Shown here in pieces: positions 6,465-15,603 of a stretch of DNA of 64,000 nt. Position numbers and translations under genes: made by a program. The first letter of the stretch is position 1, and each line of letters opens with the position of its first letter. Source of the stretch: Litoreibacter halocynthiae (GTDB lineage: Bacteria > Pseudomonadota > Alphaproteobacteria > Rhodobacterales > Rhodobacteraceae). The notes under the pieces were generated by a model. That model had not been told where the DNA came from. It ran no database searches and was given only the letters and a program-made list of their open reading frames with translations. The stretch spans positions 372,001 to 436,000 of the forward strand of contig NZ_SOBH01000003.1 in NCBI RefSeq assembly GCF_004365635.1, written 5' to 3'.

Positions 6465-8842
6465 CCGTTCAGTTTGGCAATCCCGACCGGCCCAATTCCT
6501 ACATTGGCAAGACGGTTCCACGCCCCAACGCCGGCCGATTGGTCGAGGGTCGGGGTAAATACGTCGACGACATTACCTTGCCACGCATGGTGCATGTGGC
6601 CTTCGTACGGTCGCCGTTCGCGCATGCCAAGATACTTTCCATTGATACGGAAGACGCCAAGTCGGTCAAAGGTGTTCTGCGGATATTCACCGGGGCGGAT
6701 TTGGCCAAGGTCTGCACGCCTTGGGTCGCTGTGCTGGAGCACCTCAAGGGTCTGAAATCCCCGCCGGAGCATCCCATGGCCATGGACCGATCCTGTTGGG
6801 TCGGGGAGCCGGTGGTTGCTGTGGTCGCGACGTCTCGTGCGGCGGCTGAAGATGGCGCTGCGTTGGTTGATGTGGACTATGAACCGCTGCCCGTTGTCGC
6901 TGACATGATGACGGCGCTTGATGCGTCTACGCCGGTTCTGCATCCTGAGATGGGTGACAATCTCGCCTTTCAGCGCTTGCATGAAGAGGGCGACGTGGAC
7001 GGCGTTTTTGCAACTGCCCACAAGGTTGTTTCTGCACACTTCAAGACGGGACGACACACAGGCGTCACGTTAGAGCCGCGGTCAATTCTGGTCGACTGGA
7101 ATCCCGCCGAAGGACAGATGACAGCTTATCACGCAACGCAAGCACCGCATATGGTTCAGACCGTTCTGGCGACACATCTCGACGTGCCCGAGTCCCGCGT
7201 TCGGGTCATTTGTGGCGACGTCGGCGGGTCCTATGGCATCAAGGTCCACGTCTATCCCGATGAGGTGGCAACGGCTGCGATCTCCAAGATCATGGCACGA
7301 CCCGTCAAGTTCATCGCTGACCGTCTAGAGAGCTTCACCACCGACATTCATGCCCGCGACCACGAGATCGAGGCTAAGATTGCGGTGGACGCAAACGGCA
7401 AAATCTTAGCGTTCGATGTGGACGACTGGACGGCCATTGGCGCTTATTCGGTCTACCCGAGGACATCAGCGATCGAGGGCAATCAGGTCGTGAATCTATG
7501 CGGCGGGCCCTATGATTTCGCCAATTACCGTGCCAAGACAACCGTGGTGTTCCAGAACAAGACACCGACCTGCCAATACCGCGCAGTCGGGCATCCGATT
7601 GCGGTGGCTATCACCGAGGGTCTGGTTGATATGGCGGCGGCAGAGATGGGCATGGACCCGGTCGAGATACGCCGCCGGAACATGTATGCTGACGATGCCT
7701 ATCCCGTGACCTCGCCCGCGAATATGCGGTTCGAGGGGCTGTCGCACCACCAAAGCATGGATAAGCTGATGGGTTTGATGGACTACGACGCACTGCGCGC
7801 CGATCAAGCAGAGGCGCGTGCGCGCGGGGTCCATCGTGGTATCGGCATTGCCAGTTTCATTGAACTGACCAACCCCTCGCCATTCATGTATGGCATCGGC
7901 GGTGCGCGCATCTCGGCGCAGGATGGCTGCACCGTGCGGATGGACCCGGACGGGTCAATCGTGGCGATGTCAGGGGTTACCGAGCAGGGACAGGGCACCG
8001 AAGCGATGCTGTCTCAAATTGTCGCCGAAGGTGTGGGCGTGTTGCCTAGCAATGTGCGGGTGATCACCGGCGATACCCAAGTCACGCCGTATGGTGGTGG
8101 CACTTGGGCGTCTCGTGGCGCGGGCATTGGCGGAGAGGCGGCCTTGCGGTCAGCACGAGCCCTGCGGGACTCGATCCTCGAAGTTGCAGCCGCGATGCTA
8201 CAATCGGACCAGGCGTCTCTGGATATTCGCGACGGTCATGTCGTGGATATTGAAACGGGCGCAGAGCGTATGCCGCTCGAAGAGCTTGGGCGCATTGTCT
8301 ATTTCCGTGGCGATACGCTGCCTAAAGGCTTGCCGCGCGAGTTGGTGCAGACCCGCCATTACATCACATCCGAATACCCGTTCGCGTTCACCAACGGGGT
8401 GCAGGCCAGCTACCTTGAGGTCGATATCGAGACCGGAGTCGTGACGCTTTTAAAGCATTGGTGCGTGGAAGATTGCGGACGGATCATCAACCCACAACTG
8501 GTGGACGAGCAGATCAGGGGCGGCATCGTTCAAGGGCTTGGCGGCGCGCTATTCGAAGAAATTCATTACGACGACGAAGGCCAGCTGCTTAACGGGTCCA
8601 TGGCTGACTATCTGGTGCCCATGGCAGGCGAGATGCCTGATATGGTCGTGGGCCATGTGGAAACCCCGACCAAGGAAAGCGAGCTTGGCGCCAAGGGTGC
8701 GGGCGAGGCCGGCACTGCTGGCGCGCCAGCGGCTGTGATGAATGCGATCAACGACGCGTTGCGACCCTTGGGGGCGCAGGTGACCCAAATGCCATTCACA
8801 CCAGAGCGCATCTTGCGCGCGCTTGGTGCCATTGAAGACTGA
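6461..8842 (+). CDS. Molybdenum hydroxylase catalytic (large, CoxL-like) subunit
   Basis: 793 residues, normal for the family. The N-terminal aldehyde oxidase/xanthine dehydrogenase a/b hammerhead domain (GRLVEGRGKYVDDI) is followed by the molybdopterin-binding region. The motif GAKGAGEAGTAGAPA near the C-terminus contains the conserved catalytic Glu. The loop at about 370 reads CQYRAVGHP, where form I CO dehydrogenases have AYxCSFR and form II enzymes have AYRGAGR, so it is neither a canonical CO dehydrogenase nor a typical form II protein. Likely substrates are aldehydes or N-heteroaromatics. The gene is followed after 48 bp by a TRAP solute receptor, which suggests that the imported compound is the substrate. 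No XdhC/CoxF-type maturation gene lies in the window. Confidence 0.92.
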   Translation: MTVQFGNPDRPNSYIGKTVPRPNAGRLVEGRGKYVDDITLPRMVHVAFVRSPFAHAKILSIDTEDAKSVKGVLRIFTGADLAKVCTPWVAVLEHLKGLKSPPEHPMAMDRSCWVGEPVVAVVATSRAAAEDGAALVDVDYEPLPVVADMMTALDASTPVLHPEMGDNLAFQRLHEEGDVDGVFATAHKVVSAHFKTGRHTGVTLEPRSILVDWNPAEGQMTAYHATQAPHMVQTVLATHLDVPESRVRVICGDVGGSYGIKVHVYPDEVATAAISKIMARPVKFIADRLESFTTDIHARDHEIEAKIAVDANGKILAFDVDDWTAIGAYSVYPRTSAIEGNQVVNLCGGPYDFANYRAKTTVVFQNKTPTCQYRAVGHPIAVAITEGLVDMAAAEMGMDPVEIRRRNMYADDAYPVTSPANMRFEGLSHHQSMDKLMGLMDYDALRADQAEARARGVHRGIGIASFIELTNPSPFMYGIGGARISAQDGCTVRMDPDGSIVAMSGVTEQGQGTEAMLSQIVAEGVGVLPSNVRVITGDTQVTPYGGGTWASRGAGIGGEAALRSARALRDSILEVAAAMLQSDQASLDIRDGHVVDIETGAERMPLEELGRIVYFRGDTLPKGLPRELVQTRHYITSEYPFAFTNGVQASYLEVDIETGVVTLLKHWCVEDCGRIINPQLVDEQIRGGIVQGLGGALFEEIHYDDEGQLLNGSMADYLVPMAGEMPDMVVGHVETPTKESELGAKGAGEAGTAGAPAAVMNAINDALRPLGAQVTQMPFTPERILRALGAIED

Positions 8843-8890
8843 GATTACAAAGGGATGCGCATGAGCATCCATGTTCAGGGAGGAACAACC

Positions 8891-9946
8891 ATGAAATACA
8901 CTACATTCAGCGCAGTTGCCGCATTGGGGATCAGCGCCGCAGGATGGGCCACGGCCCAAGAGCAGATCACGATCAATATCGGCTCGTCACATCCGGAGGC
9001 CAATATCTGGGTTTACGCGATGAAGAACACCTTCCAACCCGAGGTGAATCGCATTCTGGCCGAAGCGGGAGAGTACCAAGTCAACTGGAACGAAGCCTAC
9101 GCCGGAACGCTCTACAAATTCACCGACACCCGCGAGGCGGTGATGGACGGGATCGTCGATGTCGGCATGGTCGGTACGGTTTGGGAAGGGGCGAACATGC
9201 CGCTCCAGAACGTCACCTACTTCACACCCTTTGCCACATCAGACCACAAGATGATTATCGAGATTTTCGATGACCTAAGCCAGAACTTACCCGAGTTGGC
9301 GAATAGCTGGTCTGAGAACGGCATGGTTCACCTATCGTCGCTGATCACTGACAGCTACGACATTTATGCGACCTTCCCGGTCAACACGATGGCCGACCTG
9401 CAAAATCGCAAGCTGAATGCGCCGGGCACCTCGGCAAACTGGCTTCGTGACACTGGGGCAACCCCTGTCGATGGCGCGTTGACCACTTACTACACCAACA
9501 TCCAAACCGGCGTGACCGAAGGCACTTTGTCATTTGCATCAGGCATCTTGCCAACTCGCGTCTACGAAGTCGCACCCGAGTTGACCCGTGTCGGGATCGG
9601 GTCAATGTACTTCGGCGGGATCGCTGCGAATGAGGACTTCTTCAATGGATTGCCCGAGCCGGTTCAACAGGCATTCCGTGAGGCAGCCAAGTCCACGTCG
9701 GCTGCACATGGCGACTATGTGTCTGGTCTGGCCGAACGTGCGATGACCGAAATGCAAGCCGCGGGCCTGACGGTTCACGAGCTGCCCGAGGCGGAGAAAA
9801 CGGCGTGGGTGACGGGTCTTCCCGACATTGTCGCGCCATGGCTCGAGCAAACGGGCGACGCAGGCAAGGTTGTTCTCAAAGCCTATTTTGATGCGCTGCG
9901 CGACCGCGGTGCAACTCCATTGCGCAACTGGGACGAAGGCCGCTAA
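8891..9946 (+). CDS. TRAP transporter solute-binding protein (DctP family)
   Basis: 351 residues. The ATG at 8891 is chosen over an upstream one because GGGAGG sits 8 bases before it and it gives a clean signal peptide (MKYTTFSAVAALGISAAGWATAQ). The mature part has the DctP-type fold with the ligand-contact segment 'LQNRKLNAPG...' around residue 165. It captures an organic-acid-like solute in the periplasm and hands it to DctQM. A small hairpin (GGATGC at 8853-8858 with GCATCC at 8865-8870) precedes it, and a terminator-like stem follows, a common way to raise receptor levels over permease levels. Confidence 0.92.
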   Translation: MKYTTFSAVAALGISAAGWATAQEQITINIGSSHPEANIWVYAMKNTFQPEVNRILAEAGEYQVNWNEAYAGTLYKFTDTREAVMDGIVDVGMVGTVWEGANMPLQNVTYFTPFATSDHKMIIEIFDDLSQNLPELANSWSENGMVHLSSLITDSYDIYATFPVNTMADLQNRKLNAPGTSANWLRDTGATPVDGALTTYYTNIQTGVTEGTLSFASGILPTRVYEVAPELTRVGIGSMYFGGIAANEDFFNGLPEPVQQAFREAAKSTSAAHGDYVSGLAERAMTEMQAAGLTVHELPEAEKTAWVTGLPDIVAPWLEQTGDAGKVVLKAYFDALRDRGATPLRNWDEGR

Positions 9947-9966
9947 ATTACGACCATGAACAATAA

Positions 9967-10002
9967 GGTTCCGGCTGGACAAAATCCGGCCGGGGCCTTT
10001 TT
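9967..10002 (+). terminator. Rho-independent terminator/attenuator between receptor and permease genes
   Basis: 13-bp stem including G-U pairs (9967-9979 with 9985-9997), loop CAAAA, followed by TTTTT at 9998-10002. It probably lets only part of transcription reach the permease genes. Confidence 0.8.
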
Positions 10003-10041
10003 GCAACTCCCCCTTTTCCGGAAATTCACGAGCGCGCTGAT

Positions 10042-10608
10042 ATGAGCCAGGACTACCCAAGCCACGAAACAGATCGCTTTGTCCCCAGCTTTGCCGAGGC
10101 ACCGGTGGGGGCAATTCTGGGTAGTGTGGCGGCAGTTATGTTCTCGGTTGGAACGCTGTGCATTGGCGGGCTCATGGGGCTGGTCGTGGCCGACGTTTTG
10201 GGCCGCAACTTCTTTGACGCGCCCATCACGGGGGTGTCCGAAATAGCTGCCCGCACGGTTGTGGCAATCGTATTCCTGCAAGTCGCTGCGGCGATCCAGC
10301 AAAAGCGGCTGACGCGGGCGGACTTTCTGGTGCGCAGGCTAGAGCGATCATCGCCCCGCACCGTGTGCTTGTTAGAGGCGTTTTTTGCACTGAGCGGGGC
10401 AATCGTGTTTGCCCTGATCGTCTGGGCCTCGTGGCCCAAGATGATAGATGCCTGGACCGGAGCCGAGTATTTCGGCGTGCAGGGCGTCTTTACCATTCCG
10501 ACCTTTCCATTCAGGGCAATTACCGTGCTTGGATCCGCTGTGGCTTCGCTTTCAGCGCTCTATCGCATGGCCGATGAAATCCGCAGTTTTCGGAGGGACG
10601 CCAAATGA
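10042..10608 (+). CDS. TRAP transporter small permease (DctQ family)
   Basis: 188 residues with four predicted membrane helices, for example GSVAAVMFSVGTLCIGGLMGLVVADVLGRNFF and the segment around LLEAFFALSGAIVFALIVWASW. 'VLGRNFFDAPITGVSEIA' is the conserved DctQ signature. It forms the membrane unit with DctM and uses a Na+ or H+ gradient. It overlaps dctM by 4 bp. The long hydrophilic N-terminus (about 25 residues) makes the exact start slightly uncertain. Confidence 0.9.
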   Translation: MSQDYPSHETDRFVPSFAEAPVGAILGSVAAVMFSVGTLCIGGLMGLVVADVLGRNFFDAPITGVSEIAARTVVAIVFLQVAAAIQQKRLTRADFLVRRLERSSPRTVCLLEAFFALSGAIVFALIVWASWPKMIDAWTGAEYFGVQGVFTIPTFPFRAITVLGSAVASLSALYRMADEIRSFRRDAK

Positions 10609-11933
10609 CCACGCTTGCCATTGGCTTCATTCTGATCGCCGTCCTTGTGGGGTTGGTCCTGCTGGGTATGCAGATCGCCTATGCTCTGTTTGCGGTGGCG
10701 TTTGTCGGCATTTGGGTCATTCGCGACAACATGGATCTGGCGTTTAAGATGCTGGAGTTGACTGCTTATAGCGGGATTGCAGATTACCTTTTTGCGACGA
10801 TCCCGCTGTTCGTGCTGATGGGGCTTCTGGTGAGTGTCTCCAACGTGGGGCGCGACACGTTCGAGGTGGCCGAAGAGCTTTTGCGTCGAATGATCTGTGG
10901 GCTTGGCGTCGCAACTGTAGCGGCAAACACAATCTTTGCTGCGGTCACTGGCGTATCCATCGCGTCGGCTGCGGTGTTTACGCGGGTCGCAGTGCCTGAA
11001 ATGACGCGCCACGGATATAGGCCCGCGTTCTCGGCAGGGACAGTGGCGGGGTCTTCGGTTCTGGGAATGTTGATCCCGCCAAGCCTCCTGCTGATCATCT
11101 ATGGCGTGCTTGCCGAGGTCTCTATCGGCGGAATGTTCCTTGCCGGTATCCTTCCGGGGCTCATGCTCGCGGGTGGATTTGTCGCAATGTTGGTCGGCGT
11201 TACTGTCCTGTTTCCACGCTTTGTGCTGATGGACCCTGACGCTACCAAGGCGCGGCGTCAGGACCTTAATGCGGAGAAAATGCCGCCCTTCATAATGCTG
11301 GCTAAGCTTGTGCCGATTGTCCTGTTGGTCATCTTGGTTCTGGGGGGGCTTTACACAGGATACTTCACCCCAACAGAGGCCGGCGGCATTGGCGCGTTCG
11401 GCGCACTCATTGTTGCGGTGTCGCGCAGGTCGCTTGATCGCAAGCGGTTGTGGGAGGTGATGAAGCAAACGGCGATTATTTCGGTGTCGATCCTGTTGCT
11501 GTTGATCGCGGCCAGCTTCTATTCGCGCATGTTGTCGATTGCCGGGCTACCCAATGCGATTGCAAACCTTGTGCAGGGATCGGGGTTTGGCCCATTGGGC
11601 TTTCTGTTCCTTTACGCAGTCCTCATCCTGCTTATGGGTATGATCCTCGACAGCACATCAATCCTGCTGATCATGGTGCCGATTGCTGCCCCTATCGCTC
11701 AAGGCATGGGTATCGACCTGAGCCATTTCGGGATCATTACCGTACTGGCCGTCGAGATCGGGTTGCTCACACCCCCATTTGGGATATCGGTGTTTACCGT
11801 CCACAATACGCTCAACGATCCTAACGTCTCCGTCGAGCAGATATTTGCGGCTACGCTGCCATTCGTCGGCGTGATGTTGATTGTTCTGCTTGTTGTTGCT
11901 GTATTTCCAACGACCGCGACTGCATTTTTGTAG
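10605..11933 (+). CDS. TRAP transporter large permease (DctM family)
   Basis: 442 residues, about 12-14 hydrophobic segments, the usual DctM length. Family marks include FATIPLFVLMGLLVS, AAVTGVSIASAAVFTRVAVPEM, LGMLIPPSLLLIIYG and YFTPTEAGGIGAFGALI. It is the ion-coupled transport channel working with DctQ and the upstream receptor. It is the last gene of the hydroxylase/TRAP operon, since about 560 bp without a gene follows. Confidence 0.95.
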   Translation: MTTLAIGFILIAVLVGLVLLGMQIAYALFAVAFVGIWVIRDNMDLAFKMLELTAYSGIADYLFATIPLFVLMGLLVSVSNVGRDTFEVAEELLRRMICGLGVATVAANTIFAAVTGVSIASAAVFTRVAVPEMTRHGYRPAFSAGTVAGSSVLGMLIPPSLLLIIYGVLAEVSIGGMFLAGILPGLMLAGGFVAMLVGVTVLFPRFVLMDPDATKARRQDLNAEKMPPFIMLAKLVPIVLLVILVLGGLYTGYFTPTEAGGIGAFGALIVAVSRRSLDRKRLWEVMKQTAIISVSILLLLIAASFYSRMLSIAGLPNAIANLVQGSGFGPLGFLFLYAVLILLMGMILDSTSILLIMVPIAAPIAQGMGIDLSHFGIITVLAVEIGLLTPPFGISVFTVHNTLNDPNVSVEQIFAATLPFVGVMLIVLLVVAVFPTTATAFL

Positions 11934-12491
11934 ACAACGGCCCCGTGCCGGTCTTCGGCGGAATGCTGAAAACGATGGGTCAAGTATCGGGAGTGCCCTG
12001 ACTAGTCGGCACTGAGCGGATCGACGATGAGAGGTTCGTACCGCAGTAACAGACATTGCCGGCATCGATTTGAACGGCGGCTCCGTCCGCATAGCTACCA
12101 TCGATTCGAGAGGTATTTAGAGGCAGCTTTGGACCCAAAATCCCGATGATGGTGGATATCGGAAACATCATCGGACAGCTAAAAGGATCACCTCCTTACG
12201 AAACCGATTACACTAGAAGGGGTTGCGCCGAGCCATAGAAGTCTCGCCCTTTGGTTGAGTCACAGTATCAGTCATGACAGATGACAACGTAACAAAACCC
12301 GCTGGAGCGTGAAAACTTGGAATGACCACCAGTGCAAACTATAGGTCAAAATATCTACTTTAGTAAATTTATTAACTGTAAATTGACTTGCACACCTGCG
12401 CTATGCAAGGGTTTCTTAAACCGTCTTTGCCGGTATGCGACACGTCGCATCGACATTGGCGGATGTACGGGTTCAATATCGGGGAGGATAG
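11934..12491. other. Intergenic region upstream of the ABC/phosphatase operon
   Basis: No convincing gene. An open frame on the minus strand (11980-12171) has no recognisable family. The right half is AT-richer and carries the promoter region: TTAA-N7-TTGAC around 12372-12387 (one mismatch from a CtrA-type site, and the TTGACT could be a -35 element), a GGTTT-CTT-AAACC dyad at 12410-12422, and the dyad at 12435-12450. Confidence 0.5.
12435..12450. promoter_or_regulatory. Candidate LacI-type operator
   Basis: ATGCGAC-AC-GTCGCAT, perfect 7-bp arms with 2-bp spacer, about 57 bp upstream of the leader ORF. It is the best dyad in the promoter region of the operon that ends beside a LacI-family gene. 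The assignment to that regulator is inference. Confidence 0.45.
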
Positions 12492-12545
12492 ATGACAACC
12501 CTTAGAGTGGCGGCTTCCAGCTTCAGCACTTTGATGCCCAACTGA
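12492..12545 (+). CDS. 17-codon leader ORF coupled to the permease gene
   Basis: MTTLRVAASSFSTLMPN. A strong Shine-Dalgarno (GGGGAGG, 12481-12487) lies 4 bases before its ATG. Its TGA overlaps the permease ATG (TGATG), while the permease itself has no Shine-Dalgarno sequence. Translation of the permease therefore probably depends on re-initiation from this leader. The peptide has no run of a regulatory amino acid; a structural role in coupling is the simplest reading. Confidence 0.5.
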   Translation: MTTLRVAASSFSTLMPN

Positions 12546-14377
12546 TGCGGGTCGAAACACCCCTTGCGTTACCTGACGACAAGCCGTCGTTCACTCAGGC
12601 TATGCGTTACAAGATGAAGCTGACGATGCGCGAACCGACGACTGCAGTTGGGTTTGTTGTGGCGATTATCTTCGCATATCTCATCCTGCTTCCCGTGCTG
12701 TCGATCCTTCTAGACGCCGTGAAAGTCCAACTTGGCGATGCCCGCCGCATTGGCGGAGAGGTTGGGGATGGAACGCTTTACTACCTGCATCGGACGTTCC
12801 TTAGCCCAGTTGCACAGAATTTTTTCTGGGGGCCACTGAAGAATACTCTGTCCGTCGCGCTTGGTGCGATCTTGCTATCCTTCCTCATCGGCACGCCGCT
12901 TGCATGGTTGCTAAGCCGCACCGACATGTTCGCGCGTCGCTGGTTCGCGACTGCTTTGATCGTTCCATACATGCTGCCCTCATGGACCTTTGCGCTGGCC
13001 TGGACGACCTTGTTCAAGAACCGCACCGTTGGTGGCCAGCAAGGATGGCTGGAAGCGATGGGCATGACGCCGCCTGATTGGATGTCGTACGGGCAATTCC
13101 CGATCACCATTATTTTGTCGCTGCACTATGCGCCGTTCATCATTTTGCTGCTGGGCAACGGGTTGCGCCGTTTGGACAGTCAACTGGAAGATTCAGCACG
13201 GATCCTTGGTGCCACACGCGGACAGATCGCGGTTCAGGTCCTGTTGCCGCTGATGCGACCGGCGCTGTTTTCGGCGGCGTTGTTGATTTTTGCCAAATGC
13301 CTTGGCGATTTTGGCGTGACCTATGTATTGGGGTTGCCGGTGCAGTTCGACGTTCTTGCGACATCGCTTTACCGCTCCATTGGGTCGCGACAGACAGGCG
13401 TCGCCGGAGTTCTTGCGGGGTCGATCATGGCTATGGGGATCGTCGCGCTGCTGATCGACGCATATGTTGTGCGCGAGGCGCGTCGGTTCGTGACCGTCGG
13501 GTCCAAAGGGTCGATGGACCGCAAGTCCCAGCTGAAGAAATGGCGCATCCCCGCGACCGGATTTGCCGCCTTCATCTTTATAATCAGCGTCGGCTTGCCG
13601 GTCCTGACACTGACGCTGTCAACCATCATGTTCGTACCGGCAAAGTTCACTTTGGATAACTTCACGCTACAATACTGGATCGGCACAGACCTTGAAACCG
13701 TCGCGATGCGCACCGGTATTTTATTGGCGCCGGACATGTGGTCGGCAGCATGGAATACCTTGCGCATTGTCGGATCAGCAGCGGTTTCCGCCGGATTCCT
13801 CGGGCTGCTCGTAGGTTATGTCGTAGTGCGGACGCCTTTCCGACCTTTGTCGACCTTCCTGAGGCATGTAACTTTCCTGCCGTATCTAGTGCCGGGGATC
13901 GCGTTTGCGGCGGCTTACCTGTCGCTGTTTGCCGTGTCGCACGGGCCGGTGCCGGCACTGTACGGCACCACTGCGATCCTGATCCTTGCGCTAACAGCAG
14001 ATCAGATGCCCTATGCCTCCCGCGCCGGAATCTCGGCGATGATGCAACTCGGCAAGGAGCCGGAAGAAGCGGCGCAGGTCGCTGGTGCCGGATGGGTGCG
14101 GCGGATGAGGTCCATTGTGATCCCGATCCAGAAGCGTTCACTGGTGACCGGAGTCCTTCTGCCGTTCATTTCGGGTATCAAGGGGCTCAGTCTTTTCGTC
14201 ATGCTGGCTGTCCCAAGTACTGACGTTCTGACGACCTACTCGCTCCGCCTGATTGACTACAACTACACGCAGGCCGCGAATGCCGTGGTCCTTATCATCG
14301 CGGCGGTGGCCTATTTCGGCACACTTCTGGCGCAGCGTCTGACGAATACAAATCTTGCTGAAGGTCTGGGGGGCTAG
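12545..14377 (+). CDS. Fused ABC transporter permease (FbpB/AfuB type)
   Basis: 610 residues with two tandem binding-protein-dependent transport domains, each with about six membrane helices. The EAA loops read LEDSARILGATRGQIAVQVLLPLMRP (about 215-240) and GKEPEEAAQVAGAGWVRRMRSIVIPIQ (about 503-530). The fused layout is that of FbpB (ferric iron) and AfuB (sugar phosphate) permeases. The domain spacing and length fit AfuB-like proteins. One base separates it from the ATPase gene. The downstream phosphatases favour an organophosphate over iron as substrate. Confidence 0.92.
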   Translation: MRVETPLALPDDKPSFTQAMRYKMKLTMREPTTAVGFVVAIIFAYLILLPVLSILLDAVKVQLGDARRIGGEVGDGTLYYLHRTFLSPVAQNFFWGPLKNTLSVALGAILLSFLIGTPLAWLLSRTDMFARRWFATALIVPYMLPSWTFALAWTTLFKNRTVGGQQGWLEAMGMTPPDWMSYGQFPITIILSLHYAPFIILLLGNGLRRLDSQLEDSARILGATRGQIAVQVLLPLMRPALFSAALLIFAKCLGDFGVTYVLGLPVQFDVLATSLYRSIGSRQTGVAGVLAGSIMAMGIVALLIDAYVVREARRFVTVGSKGSMDRKSQLKKWRIPATGFAAFIFIISVGLPVLTLTLSTIMFVPAKFTLDNFTLQYWIGTDLETVAMRTGILLAPDMWSAAWNTLRIVGSAAVSAGFLGLLVGYVVVRTPFRPLSTFLRHVTFLPYLVPGIAFAAAYLSLFAVSHGPVPALYGTTAILILALTADQMPYASRAGISAMMQLGKEPEEAAQVAGAGWVRRMRSIVIPIQKRSLVTGVLLPFISGIKGLSLFVMLAVPSTDVLTTYSLRLIDYNYTQAANAVVLIIAAVAYFGTLLAQRLTNTNLAEGLGG

Positions 14378-14378
14378 C

Positions 14379-15503
14379 ATGCCAACAATCGCACTTAGTC
14401 AGGTCAGGAAGACCTATCCTGGATCCTCTACCGATGCGGTACGGTCGCTGGACCTGGAAATCGCTGACGGTGAATTCATGTGTCTGTTAGGGCCGTCGGG
14501 CTGTGGTAAGACGACAACCCTCAGGATGATTGCTGGGCTGGAAAACCTATCAGCCGGGGAACTGAGGATCGGCGACAGGGTGGTCGACAGCGCAGTTGAG
14601 GCGACGTTTGTACCGCCAGAAGACCGCAAACTTGGCCTTGTATTTCAAAGCTATGCGCTTTGGCCGCACCTTACCATCGAACGCAATACCGATTTCGGAT
14701 TGCGTTTGCGTAAGGTGCCTAAAGCGGAGCGCATCAAGCGAACCGATGACGTGATGCGCGCGCTTGGGATCGAACAATACCGCGACCGCTATCCTTCGCA
14801 GCTGTCAGGCGGGCAGCAACAACGGGTGGCTTTGGCGCGCATGCTGGCGGTCAGTCCCGGCGTTCTGCTGCTGGACGAGCCATTGTCAAACCTTGATGCG
14901 CGGTTGCGGCTGGAAATGCGCGCCGAGCTGAAACGCATTCATGGCAAATTTGGAACGACCATTGTTTTCGTCACCCACGACCAATGGGAAGCAATGACGC
15001 TGGCCACCACGATCGCCGTGATGAACGACGGCGTAATCCAGCAGATGGGCACACCCGACGACATCTATGAACGCCCCGCCAATCGGTTTGTAGCGGAATT
15101 CGTCGGCTCGCCACCAATTAACCTGATTGAACAGAACGCGAATACGCCAATTGCTGCGGCCATTGCCAGCTATCTGGACGGTCGGTTGCACGATGTCGGG
15201 GCCGTGGCGCTTACAGGTATCCGGCCGGAAGCGATTGTTTTGCACACCGATGCCAAAGATGTTCCGCAAGACAGTTTCAATCTCCGCGCAGTGATCGAAG
15301 GGGTTCTGCCAACCGGCGGCAGTTGGATCGTCGAAGTTCGCGCGGGGGGGCAATTGCTTTTTATGACAACCCATGTAGCCCCAACCCTGTCAGCAGGGGA
15401 CGATGTTACGATGGTCGTCGAGCCCGCCGCTTTTCATCTGTTCGATACGGATGGGCAACGGATGCTTAACGCTGACAAAGCGCTAGGACACAGCGCTGGA
15501 TGA
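14379..15503 (+). CDS. ABC transporter ATP-binding protein (FbpC/AfuC type)
   Basis: 374 residues; GGGGGG lies 5 bases before the ATG at 14379. Walker A GPSGCGKTT, signature LSGGQQQRVALARML, Walker B LLLDEPLSNLD and H-loop FVTHDQWEAM are all intact. A C-terminal TOBE-like regulatory domain follows (about 280-365, containing TGIRPEAIVLH). It powers the fused permease upstream. Confidence 0.93.
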   Translation: MPTIALSQVRKTYPGSSTDAVRSLDLEIADGEFMCLLGPSGCGKTTTLRMIAGLENLSAGELRIGDRVVDSAVEATFVPPEDRKLGLVFQSYALWPHLTIERNTDFGLRLRKVPKAERIKRTDDVMRALGIEQYRDRYPSQLSGGQQQRVALARMLAVSPGVLLLDEPLSNLDARLRLEMRAELKRIHGKFGTTIVFVTHDQWEAMTLATTIAVMNDGVIQQMGTPDDIYERPANRFVAEFVGSPPINLIEQNANTPIAAAIASYLDGRLHDVGAVALTGIRPEAIVLHTDAKDVPQDSFNLRAVIEGVLPTGGSWIVEVRAGGQLLFMTTHVAPTLSAGDDVTMVVEPAAFHLFDTDGQRMLNADKALGHSAG

Positions 15504-15511
15504 AAACCACC

Positions 15512-15537
15512 GCCAAAGACGTGGAAGCTTCTTTGGC
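15512..15537 (+). other. Intercistronic hairpin
   Basis: GCCAAAGA pairs perfectly with TCTTTGGC across a 10-base loop, in the gap between the ATPase and the solute-binding-protein gene. There is no T-tract, so an RNA-stability or partial-attenuation element is more likely than a full terminator. Confidence 0.5.
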
Positions 15538-15603
15538 ATTGTACTCTTGCATCACTGGGTCATCGACCCGGCGGCAAGGCCAACACGAAAGGGAGAAATA
15601 ACA

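Noticed and set aside
10560-11468. 302-codon minus-strand open frame opposite dctM
   Set aside because: His/Arg/Asp-rich antisense of hydrophobic membrane helices, a usual artefact.
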